This document shows positions 11,263-20,659 of a stretch of DNA of 64,000 nucleotides, in pieces. The translations under genes and the position numbers were made by a program. The first letter of the stretch is position 1; each line of letters starts with the position of its first letter. The notes under the pieces are model-generated. The model saw only the letters and a program-made list of their open reading frames with translations, had not been told where the DNA came from and did not search any database. The stretch is from assembly GCA_963513935.1 (NCBI GenBank), contig OY740768.1, forward strand, positions 48,878,089 to 48,942,088, written 5' to 3'. This DNA is from Aphrophora alni. Lineage: Eukaryota; Arthropoda; Insecta; Hemiptera; Aphrophoridae.

Positions 11263-11575
11263 TTTAATCCCAATAGAACTGCACACTCCTGGATACAATT
11301 ATTTACGACCAGAGACTCATTTGGATGAAAGGTTAGATTGAAATGATACGGGTATTAATAAACTTGATGAAGCTGCAAGAGAACATGATATTTGGTATAG
11401 AGATCATCTGAAAACTAAAGTTCGGCATATTGGAGAAAAAGATAAAGCTTTGGAATGCTTGAAATGCTAAAGATGCAGATTTGAATAAAAGATTTTGAAG
11501 TAGAGCTACAGCTGATGTTATGAAAATTAAACTGACTTTGGAAATGGGTATCAAACCAAAACTAAAATTTTAATC
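11263..11575 (+). pseudogene. phospholipase-A2-like capsid-type domain, decayed
   Basis: Blocks PIELHTPGYNYLRPET and then LDEAAREHDIWYRDH (about 11266-11410) match the PLA2-like domain found in parvovirus VP1 and in many Maverick-linked proteins. The HD pair of the catalytic centre and the preceding glycine-containing calcium-loop region are visible. A short tail (TADVMKIKL and similar) continues to 11575 with stops and a frame change. In viruses this domain breaches endosomal membranes during entry; in Mavericks it is thought to sit in a minor capsid protein. One stop directly after HLDERLD and others downstream make it inactive. Confidence 0.75.
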
Positions 11576-11599
11576 GTTTGAAATCTAATTTGTGTGTAG

Positions 11600-12442
11600 T
11601 TGATAAAGTTTCAAGAGATGCATAAGATAAACAATTTATCTGCTGAACAGAGATGTAAACTTTGTTCAGCTCTTAACCCTTCTATTGCTAACATTGCACT
11701 CCGTGATATGTTCCGACGCTTGTGAAGTGCTAACGTCGCAGAAAGCGATACTTACAAAAAATTCTATATACTGTCAACAATGCAAATGTAGATAAACTTG
11801 GGTTATAAGGTTTTGCATCTTAAGTGATGATATAGTTCTATTAACTACCTCAAACCTATAGGTAGAAAACTATGCATAGTACTTGTTTATTTAGTAGTTA
11901 AAATTTCTCTTTAAACTTTTTGCTTTTGCTGTAAACACTAAAAACTAATTATACAGGACTTGCACATTTCAATATCTAAGATAAAACACAAAAATATCTG
12001 TAAGGTTTTATTTTGTTCATTAAAAGCGACCAATATCAACAATCTAATCTGGCTATTGTTAATGTAATTATCTATTGTTAGTATAATTCGGAATAATTTA
12101 TACCTAAGAAGATTTAATTTATAATATTAAATAATGTAGATCACTTTTTGTTTAGTTTAACATATTAATTCCGACAAGCTTATTTATCGTACATTAAATA
12201 TTAAGCCTATTGTTAAATATTAAATAACACGTGCAAAGATTATAGGCCTAATCTAAGAAGTAGTAATCTGGTATCTAGTAATGAGCACCTAAAGATAAGA
12301 ACTGATATTATTTGTATAAATTTTATTTATTTTTACAGTTTATATTTATGTATATCTGTATTTTTATAGCCACAAGTTAGTGTGCCAATTTACAATATTA
12401 CTTTTATATGAGATTACTATATTGAGAATGATTTGAAATAGT

Positions 12443-12489
<47 letters not shown>

Positions 12490-12880
12490 CACTTTAATAT
12501 CTATTATTTTAATATTTCATGTAACCTTACTTCGAGATTTCAATAAAAGAAAATATTAATTATATTCTCTTGAAATAAAAGAAAGATATACAATGAATCT
12601 ATTTCCTTAACTTATTAACAATATAGATAAAATTTATTTAACACATATAAAATCAACAAATACAAATTTAAATGAATAGTTTACGATTCATTATTATCGA
12701 AATTAAAGTTTAAATGAAAGTTCAATTGTTTGACCTTATCAAAAATACAAATTACAATATTACAAGCTAAAAGAAATTGATTAATGTTCATTAATTATAA
12801 TATACAACAGGATTCATACATAACAAACAACAACAAAATTAATTGAAAATTTCATAATAATCTGAATTAATTTCATAATA
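11600..12880. other. non-coding
   Basis: No gene seen. TTAACCCTTCTATTGCTAAC at about 11674 resembles similar TTAACCCTC ends at 57293 (inverted) and 63413, perhaps ends of a TTAA-targeting MITE. The rest is AT-rich. Confidence 0.3.
12446..12487. repeat. (TA)n microsatellite
   Basis: About 20 TA units. Confidence 0.95.
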
Positions 12881-13014
12881 ATAGTTTGTGAGATATGCCG
12901 TCCTAATTGTTCAATTGACTATCTCAATTTATATAAAAAACCCAACAAAAAATCAGAAAATAAATATTTATATCATACGAATTACAGATTGTATATATCA
13001 TAAAAATCTCAAAA

Positions 13015-13130
13015 CGTTGAGTTCAAGACTAAACAGATTAGCGTTGAAACTAATAGAATATGACTTTGAAATATACCACAAACCAGGGTCAACAACGAGA
13101 CTACCAGATAGTTTAAGCCGCTACCGACCT
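13015..13130 (+). pseudogene. Ty3/gypsy RNase H fragment
   Basis: An open stretch reads SSRLNRLALKLIEYDFE followed by IYHKPGSTTRLPDSLSR. This is the C-terminal end of gypsy RNase H: the R-x-x-x-x-L-x-x-x-x-x-F/Y-x-I-x-x-x-PG-x-x-x-x-x-DSLSR pattern. Only about 35 residues are preserved and no RT or integrase was seen next to it. It is a scrap of an old insertion. Confidence 0.7.
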
Positions 13131-13199
13131 ATTCATGTCATATCAAGACTCCCATTCAACTTGACTATCTCAGATTTTGATAAAATTTGGCACTGAGGT

Positions 13200-13870
13200 A
13201 AAATTTATGTAGGCTAAACCAAGAAAAATGTTGTTTAAATTTTTATATCAACCCATTTTTGAATTATGGCCATTTAAAGTTTTCAAAAATCGCCCACAAT
13301 CGCTCAGCAGGCATTTACTAAAATTGTAATTGTTCTTCTGCTAATTGAGATAGAGACTTTTGATTATTAGGAGTGGTTATTTTCTTCTATTTTTAATGGC
13401 CTTTCATTTGATATGCAACATCTAGGGGGTCTTGAGAGAAAGTTGTTTTTTTTCTAAATTGATACTAAAATTTTGAATTTAAATTCCAAAAAAGTCACAT
13501 GTTTAAACAATTTCCAAAAATTACAAAAGTAGTTTACTATAAGACTAAACAGTGTACAAATAAAAATGGGAAGGTTCTTACCTAAAAATATTTCTGTTTA
13601 GATGAGGTTTTGTAAATGTTTACATTTTTTATTCAGAAAAGATATGAAATCTCAGGCATAAGTAAGTTTAAACAAACCTATTATTAACCAAATATCTAAC
13701 AGAGATAGTCTTACCTTCAAGCATATTGAGTTTTAAAGATGGAGTTTAAAATGTTTCATGACTATCACTTCACACAGTCATGGAATAAAAATTTAGTATA
13801 ACACTATAAATTATATGAATTAGACATTGTAACTTAGCAAAGCTCACTGACAACATTTAAATAAAGCCTC
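13200..13870. other. non-coding
   Basis: No gene, repeat or site recognised. Confidence 0.3.
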
Positions 13871-13878
13871 ATTTCTTG

Positions 13879-15140
13879 CTAACTGTCATTTTCTGATAAA
13901 ACATAGTTTCTTCCTGTTGGAGTTACTGGACACAGAAGACAGAGTACATCTGTTATGGAAACCCACAGAACATCTGGTTTTCTTGGGTAGCAGAATGATG
14001 GTGATGGACCACAGGGATGAAGATAAGTTACTTTAACTTCATCTAAGTCTTCATTTCTGTCCATTACATATGCTAGCCACCATCTTTCATCATAAGCAAA
14101 TGTCACATAACCAGTAAAACTGCTAGTGTAAGTTTGTCTGCAGATCATGTTAAAAGACGTATTTTCTTCTGAAAAGTATTTTACTGTTAGTTTTGCTACA
14201 CTCACAGGAATGAATGTATAAAACTTCACAGTGTCTTTAATTGTTACAGACTGCTTAAAACGTTCTGTTAAAAATATTTCTGATTCGATAAATATTATGG
14301 TCCTGTTGTGTAGTATAGGTAAAATGTATTCCAGAAATGCTCTTTTGAGCCCACTCATAAAGTTGGACAACAGAAAGAATTTGAGCTTCGTAAGGACGCT
14401 GCAAACTTGCTTTAGCAGCCAATCGTTTTACGGTCCCACCTAGGCCATCACAAGGTCCTTTGCCGTGGGCAGTGCCAAAAAAGTGCCATTCAGCTTCAAT
14501 GTTGAAGTCCTCAATGTTGAAGGTGGTGGCACAGATTGGAAAAGTTCTCTTAATTTTTATGTTGGGCGGCAGACCCATCTGAAAAATAGTATAATTTGTT
14601 GGGAACAGTTTCAAATTTGGTAATTAAAAATTCAATCAGTTTCTTTTGAAAATTGTATACAGCAATTATGTTGTGCTCAAGACAGTCTGATATGACAACG
14701 AAATTTGTGTGAGCCACTTTAGCGATTTCCTTATAGTAAATAACAAAAGGATGGACTGTGGCATGTCCACTAGCTCAGTGGTAGCTTTGGGCTTTATTTT
14801 ACACTATCATACTAAAGTTTTCCGAAAAATCTAATGTTACTAAAAATTCAGACTCTTTCAAGTTTTCTTTTGGTTGATTCATGAATGACATCTGTTGTTT
14901 TGCTATGAAGTCGTGTTGGACCAGCACTTGTAGTTTTTCACAGAAAAGATCAATAAATTCAGTTGAAGGTTTTTCTATGATCTCTAAATTACAACGGTGA
15001 ACTGATATCCACTGATGAAAAGTAATTTTCCTCAAATGCTTTTTCCAGGGTATTTCTTATTTCAGACTCCTCTGGACACTGTGCACAGTCATTCACGGTG
15101 CAATCTACTGGTGGTGGGTTGAAAAGCATTTTTAGCAAAC
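13879..15140 (-). pseudogene. broken copy of a multicopy arthropod gene, possibly transposase-derived
   Basis: Read from 15140 downward. A Cys-containing start (CTVNDCAQC, about 15110) is followed by an open stretch (15035-14799) with a DFIAKQQ block, ending VTLDFSENF. Next come readable blocks HPFVIYYKE and VVISDCLEHN, then YFSDGSAAQ (about 14600). After these come EAEWHFFGTAHGKGPCDG and then LGGTVKR (about 14490-14440). A C-terminal stretch runs to 13879 and ends with ENDS and a stop. Frame changes occur near 15030, 14800, 14560 and 14280. The HGKGPCDG-x-GG-x-VKR signature is one I associate with uncharacterised multicopy proteins in insects and other invertebrates. The spaced acidic residues (LDFSEN, FSDGSA, EAEWHF) could be a DDE-type catalytic set, but that is inference. 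Dead copy. Confidence 0.55.
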
Positions 15141-15233
15141 AATATTTATGGTTTTAAAATATATATTATTATGAATACAAAATTTTGAAATTGTTTATTA
15201 TCTATCTTAATATGAAAGAATTGGATCATATTG

Positions 15234-15505
15234 ATGTCGGAAGACACTTTTGAAGTACCAAAATACATTAGTTTAGTAGAAAATAACAATTCTAAGAAAC
15301 ATTATGGAAACAATTCCAGGTGTGTTTAGCTTACGGTAATTATCCGTTGTGCCTCGCCCTCAGATATCCTCTAAAAAATAATGAAAAACGTAAAGTATTT
15401 ACGTTGTGATCATATTACTTGTCGGAAGGATCAGATCATATTACTTGTCGGAAGAAACGTTTAAAGTCCCAAAATGCATTAGTTTAGTAGAAAATAAGGG
15501 TAATA
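15234..15505. repeat. imperfect direct duplication
   Basis: GATCATATTGATGTCGGAAG with the following CATTAGTTTAGTAGAAAATA (about 15225-15290) recurs as GATCATATTACTTGTCGGAAG and CATTAGTTTAGTAGAAAATA (about 15431-15495). Confidence 0.6.
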
Positions 15506-15595
15506 AAAGTACGAAACTAGCTACGTAGGTTCGAAATGCCAATGCTAATACTAATGACTAAGTTTATCAAATCACTGAATGTATTAATTAAATCT

Positions 15596-16519
15596 GGCTA
15601 GGTGATTATATATATATATTAGGCATTTGTATTATAACTTAATATGATGACATTGTATGATTGAAGAATCATGTCTCTTATCACAATCGCGAATGCAAAT
15701 TATGTTTCATTGCTGTTTGTAACATAAGAACATGTGGTAATCGTTTACAAAGAAAGTTACCGGTATTTTGGGGGGAGGGGGAGAGAGAGGGGGAGGGAGA
15801 CCTACATGTAAATAAACCTATATAAACCCTAAGCATTACACCTGTAGCACTTATTTTCTTTTTACAATATTGTGACGAACATAAAAGTCTTGATTTGTAA
15901 TTGTGCGTGGGCTCCCAAGCGGTCACCCATCCAAGTACTAACTGCGCTCAATGTTGCTTGACTTCTGTGATCTATAAATGCATTGAATTCTGAGTTTTGA
16001 AATTGTGATTATTCAGTGAAAAGGTTAGCTCTGTGTTGAAGACTTATTTTATTATTAAGAAATGTAGAACATGATTTTTTTAAATTGCTTAAAAAAAATC
16101 GCCACTAATACCGGTAACTTTCTTTGTAAATAATTATCTATGATCTGATGCTTTGATTACAAGATAAATACTTTACTCCTATACTTTTTACAAATTGTTT
16201 GTTCAACATTTAAAACTTTGTCGAATATAAAATTGTTCTATTTCGACATCATTAAATTCTCCGGCATCTCACAACTTGTTCACTCCATTTTTAATATGTA
16301 AAACTTAATATTTTTATACAGAAAATGCCAATTAATCGAGTTTGCACATGCTATTACATGATAATAGAGATGATTCTTCAATCTTACAACATTATTATAT
16401 TAAGCTGTATTCCACAAGCATTATATCCTACCCAGACCTAATGAAACAAACGATCATTGATTCTTTCATTGTAAGGCGTAGGCTATGCATTATATATATA
16501 TATATATAGTCACCTAGCC
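15596..16519. mobile_element. foldback-type element enclosing a 5S rRNA fragment
   Basis: At least three blocks match in inverted orientation: GGCTAGGTGAT-(TA)n at the left end against (TA)n-GTCACCTAGCC at the right end; GATTGAAGAATCAT at about 15660 against ATGATTCTTCAATC at about 16370; and TTTACAAAGAAAGTTACCGG at about 15745 against CCGGTAACTTTCTTTGTAAA at about 16110. The order is mirror-like, so the region is one interrupted palindrome. The 5S fragment sits between the innermost arms. The terminal CACCTAGCCAAACCT motif recurs at 24.3, 24.65 and 25.2 kb. Confidence 0.6.
15907..15972 (-). rRNA. 5S rRNA fragment (pseudogene or SINE-borne)
   Basis: The reverse complement reads GATCACAGAAGTCAAGCAAC, continues through GCGCAGTTAGTACTTGGATG, then GGTGACCGCTTGGGAG. 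It closely follows the 3' two-thirds of insect 5S rRNA, including the internal control region, with a few substitutions. The 5' third (GCCAACGACCATACCA-type start) and the ordinary 3' closing stem are missing. It is therefore not a functional gene; it could be part of a 5S-derived SINE or captured by the surrounding foldback element. Confidence 0.75.
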
Positions 16520-16695
16520 AAACCTAATGAAACAAGCGATCATACAGTCGCTGGCTTGGTAGTTAATTAATTTACGGTCTGGAATTTGCCATAACAAATA
16601 ATATTTATATTTATAATAATATTTTTACACTTTTACACGTTGATATTACTGTGCTTCAATGAAATAAGTTTCCAAATGACTAGGTCTCCAAAACA

Positions 16696-16763
16696 CAGAC
16701 TTAGTAAAAGAACTATAGGTCAAGTAAGGTATGTATACATATATGTGTGTGTGTGTGTGTGTG

Positions 16764-16794
<31 letters not shown>

Positions 16795-16830
16795 GACCTT
16801 TCTTGACCTGTAGTTCTTTAACTAGGTCTG
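16696..16830. repeat. inverted repeat with (TG)n(TA)n core
   Basis: The left arm at 16696-16730 (CAGACTTAGTAAAAGAACTA onward) pairs with the right arm at 16795-16830 (ending TAGTTCTTTAACTAGGTCTG), about 31 of 35 positions. The spacer is an alternating TG/TA microsatellite. The arrangement would form a stem-loop or cruciform and may be a MITE that inserted in, or carries, the microsatellite. Confidence 0.7.
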
Positions 16831-18740
16831 AATTAGGTAACCATATATATATATAGGCTATATATATATATATAGTTACCTTCCCTGACCTTGTTACAAG
16901 ACATGATTGATACTAAATGATACGTAGTTTGATGTTCATCGTAACATAGTTCTTAAAACATAACTTTTTTCTGCGCGGAATAAAGAAACATCGATAGATT
17001 TTACATTAAATGATTAAATGTGTCGAAATAATCTTTGTAAATCATTTTTATTTTAAATCGCTGATTTAAGATAGAAATAATGAATTGTAAAAGATAAAAA
17101 GTGGAAAATGTATATAATAAGTATCGAAATGATGGAAAAAAGACTATTTTAAAGAGGAATTGCCGATATTTGACACTTAAATCGATCGGACAACTTCTCT
17201 AGATATTTACTGATTTTACTTAAAATTGATGAAATATTTGTTTAAATAATTTCAAAATGCCACAAAAACAATAATTTTAAATCGCTCTGTTTTTGGGCAG
17301 AAATATTAAATTGGGAAATATAAAAAGTGACTAGGCCTAGCTTTGATAAAAATGATAGAAATGATCGGGGAAAACGCTATTTTGAAGACGGAATGTCGAG
17401 ATTTCGCACTTACATCGATCAGCCAATATGTAAGTGCATATTTACAATAAAAAGTAAATATAGAAGCCTATGCTATAACATATTATGATATGCATGAAAA
17501 TTTAAACTAGTGCCATATTATAAACTAGTTCGTAAGCATTTCATAATGTAGTATAAATTCTTTTTAGTCACAGAATTTTAAACATTTGTTCAGACATAAC
17601 CTAAATGTATCGAGAGAGGTATTTCACAAACTTTTTAACTAGGATAAAAACGGGCAAAAGGCAACATGTTTTTATTAAGGCATGCCCATGATTTTGCAAT
17701 TACAGGATCAATTGTAAAACTAATTAAAAATAAAAATACTCACAGGACTATACAAGATGTTAGAAGTCATTTTGGATAGAACACTCGATTTACAACCTCC
17801 AGATATAAAATAAAACAACTTACGTCATTCACTTGTCTTACAATGATACAGTTAAATACAATACATCGCTCTTATCAGTTGATCACTGTAAGTTATCCCC
17901 ATTACGATTTTTATTACAAATACTTCTGATTCATTTATTCATTATATTGAAATGACTCATTTCCTTGACGTAATCTTCAAAATAAACTTAACGTAACTTG
18001 TAACCAGAAGTGAATATAGGCACACATTAAAAATTAATAACCTGTTTCAAACAAGTAAATAATATTTGATGGATATTTCACATATTTAACCCAATTTTTT
18101 CTGTGTAATATAATTCTATAACTAATTTTAAAATGTTAGTTGACAACTTCATCTTAACTGTATTCCGTAGATTTTTAGGTTACTTTAATTTTTGAAAATT
18201 GTCATACAGTATAATTTATAACTGTATGCAATTTCTTTTACAAATCAGACGGAAACATTTACAAGAAAACTATTTTTCCCCTCCTCTCTTTTTGCATTAC
18301 TGGACAGTGATTTATTTCATGTGACTCCTTAAATTTCAAAGTTCTGTTTGAAAAAATTATCCTACATACGTACGTAAGGTTTAAGAGGATTTTTTTTTTT
18401 TAGATACCAGCACTTTAATATTTATCAATATAAATATACATAATCATTTTCTATTTGTTTTCCTGAACACTTTTAAAATGTTAATCTATAACACTTATGT
18501 TCCTGAATTTTAATAAAGTGACGTAAATGTGAGTTCTTTTAGTCAAGAAAGTGGGATAAACTGTTGAGAAATCTAAAAAGCAATGTCAGGAATGAAAAAT
18601 GAAAGGATAAGGTCTGGTGCACATGAGCTGCAAAATAGGCCTAATCGGGATGCAAAATTAGTTTCAATAGGATAGGCGAAATACGTTGTGAGTAAAAAGG
18701 CAATGAACAATGAACAAGAGCGTCGATAGCTAGCGGATAC
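16831..18740. other. non-coding
   Basis: No gene recognised. It contains two related segments around 17150-17210 and 17380-17430 (TGCCGATATTTGACACTTA with ATCGATCGGACAA, against TGTCGAGATTTCGCACTTAC with ATCGATCAGCCAA), an old direct duplication of roughly 240 bp spacing. Confidence 0.4.
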
Positions 18741-18749
18741 CCTCAGCCT

Positions 18750-19813
18750 AGTGATGGGAACTGGGAATGGGAAGTGATTTGCGAACCTGTGATTGAGTCA
18801 CTGTGATTTTGAAATCACAGTTCGACCTGTTAGTGGTGGAGCCAGACTAGCAGGTCTTAACTGTGATTTTTTGTCGGTGAGTTTGACTTGACTGTGATTG
18901 TGATTTTACTGAACTGACTCGTTTCGGGCTCCGCCATCGCCTACCTGCCTACCTGCTCGTACGCTTTCACAAAATGTGGACTTTGGACCTCAGTGAACTG
19001 AGTGATCCTGTTTTCGTTTGACTGTGATTGTGAATATTGTGATTCAGTCGAGTCTCGAGTCACCCACCGACCACCATTGTGTGTGACCACTGACCAGTTC
19101 AATTAGTTCAGTTGTGTTGTGTGATTTTCATACTATAGTTAATGTTAGTGAATGAGTATTTTTTTTTGCGGAAACGTAAGGTTGTAATGTTTGAATAGTT
19201 ATGTTAACATACAATGTGTGAAAAACTAGCAATTTCCTCTTTCCGAAATTGCTACTTTTTCCAATCCTTTTTCACACATTATATGTTAATAAACCCATTG
19301 AAACCTTATTGTTTCTGCCGAAGTGAACGCCTCGGGGCAAGCGTTCACGGAGGTCAAAATCGTAGTATATTTATTGTTTAAAAATGTATTAAAATGAGAA
19401 AAAACGTGATTATTTGTGTTCTTTGGTAATTTTTTTTTGATTTTTATTCCCATAAAATATGCGTTTTAGGCAAAAACGTTTAAGGACAAAAAAGCCTTAA
19501 AATTGTACAAAGATTAATAAAAAAAGATGTATTTTTGGTTTTTTATGCCCACCAAAATTGGCTTTGCCGACAAAAACGATGGAGGGGAAAATGCTTAGAA
19601 TTGTCCAAAGAACACATGATATTTAGTGGTTGTAGCTAAACTCAATATTTATCTACTAAAATAATGTTTATAATACTAAGAGTAGAGCAGAATCAGCCAC
19701 CAATAGAGAAAATCAAAATCACAGTTAATCACAGTTAAAAATCACAGTTATTTCTTAGTAGCAATCACAGTTTGACCTGTGAGTGTAAAATCACTGCTAG
19801 TCACATCACTGCA
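18750..19813. mobile_element. hAT-like non-autonomous element (MITE)
   Basis: The left end AGTGATGGGAACT and the right end AGTCACATCACTGCA form short inverted ends of the C/T-AGTGATG type common in hAT elements. They are flanked by an 8-bp near-duplication, CTCAGCCT (18742-18749) and GTCAGCCT (19814-19821). Both subterminal regions are packed with ACTGTGATTTT / AAAATCACAGT words in direct and inverted order, the usual arrangement of transposase binding repeats. No transposase coding was found in the roughly 1.06 kb. Confidence 0.6.
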
Positions 19814-19899
19814 GTCAGCCTATGTCGAATGTCGATAAGTATCGAAGCTGCCGCGGGTCCCCCCCCCATATCGCGTCTTTTCTATCCCCAGCGAAACTA

Positions 19900-20648
19900 C
19901 AGTAGAACCCCTCTTAACCGGTCTAGTCGGGACTGACACCCGGGCCGGTTGCCCGTTTGACCGGTTAATCCGAGGTTCCCGTGAAGAATCGATTTTCGTT
20001 CAAAGAAAGTTTATTTAATTAGGTAGCACTAAAAATTATGCAATAAAGATGTTATTGCAACTCATTTTATTGTACATAAATGTATCGTATATATTATGTT
20101 ATGTATATTATACATCAAACATGAAAAATTAAACACTACAAAGCTTTTTTACAGATTCCCCTCTGTCTAGTCTTTTGACACATTTAACCGCGTCTCAAAC
20201 GAAACCAACACACGCTTCCAAGAAAACTGAAAAGAAATGTTATATTTTCCATAATGTAGGCTATACTAAATGGATTCGTGGAAAAAAAAGCGGCCCATCA
20301 AACGTTTTTGTCTGTGTATGTCTGCTATACCGACGGGTGCCAATGTCGCGGTGTTTTTATGCCGCCGTCAATGGGATACCGCTATCGACAAAGTCGTTTG
20401 ACTCGCCGCTGCTTTGGTGCCGCCGACAATGCGATACCGATATCGACAAAGTCGTTTGACTCGCCGCTGCTTTGGTGCCGCGGTGTTTTTACGTCGCCGA
20501 CAACAATGGGATACCGTTATCGACAAAGTCGTTTGACTCGCCGCCGCTTTGGTGTTTCAATTACAATTTATTTTCGGAAACTCTCATCCAACCAGTACAC
20601 TACGATATAGGCCGGTTAATCCGAGGCTGGTTAACAGAGGTTCTACTG
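19900..20648. mobile_element. pogo/Tigger-like MITE
   Basis: Inverted ends CAGTAGAACCCCTCTTAACC and GGTTAACAGAGGTTCTACTG are flanked by TA on both sides (19898-19899, 20649-20650). The CAGTAGAACCTCTGTTAACCGG-type terminus with TA duplication is typical of Tigger/pogo elements of the Tc1-mariner superfamily. CCGGTTAATCCGAGG also recurs in inverted orientation near each end. The 749 bp holds no transposase. Confidence 0.8.
20366..20553. repeat. tandem repeat of about 60-75 bp inside the Tigger-like MITE
   Basis: Three copies carry GATACCG, TATCGACAAAGTCGTTTGAC and TCGCCGCTGCTTTGGTG. The stretch is GC-richer than its surroundings and reads open in several frames, which is an artefact of the repeat. 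Confidence 0.8.
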
Positions 20649-20659
20649 TAACTAGTACA

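Larger units (their letters stand above)
5420..11580 (+). mobile_element. Maverick/Polinton-like DNA transposon (adintovirus-like), degenerate
   Basis: The order polB, small accessory gene, integrase, packaging ATPase, unknown gene and PLA2-like gene, all on one strand, is diagnostic of Maverick/Polinton elements. No major capsid, penton or cysteine protease block was recognised. The span, about 6 kb, is far below the 15-20 kb usual for complete elements, so parts are missing or too decayed. Terminal inverted repeats were not found, so the ends given are those of the recognisable content. Confidence 0.8.

Noticed and set aside
15681..15926. Open frame of 81 residues on the minus strand
   Set aside because: It overlaps the 5S fragment and a G-rich tract; codon content is not gene-like.
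20175..20610. Two overlapping open frames of about 100 residues
   Set aside because: They arise from the GC-rich tandem array inside the Tigger-like MITE.
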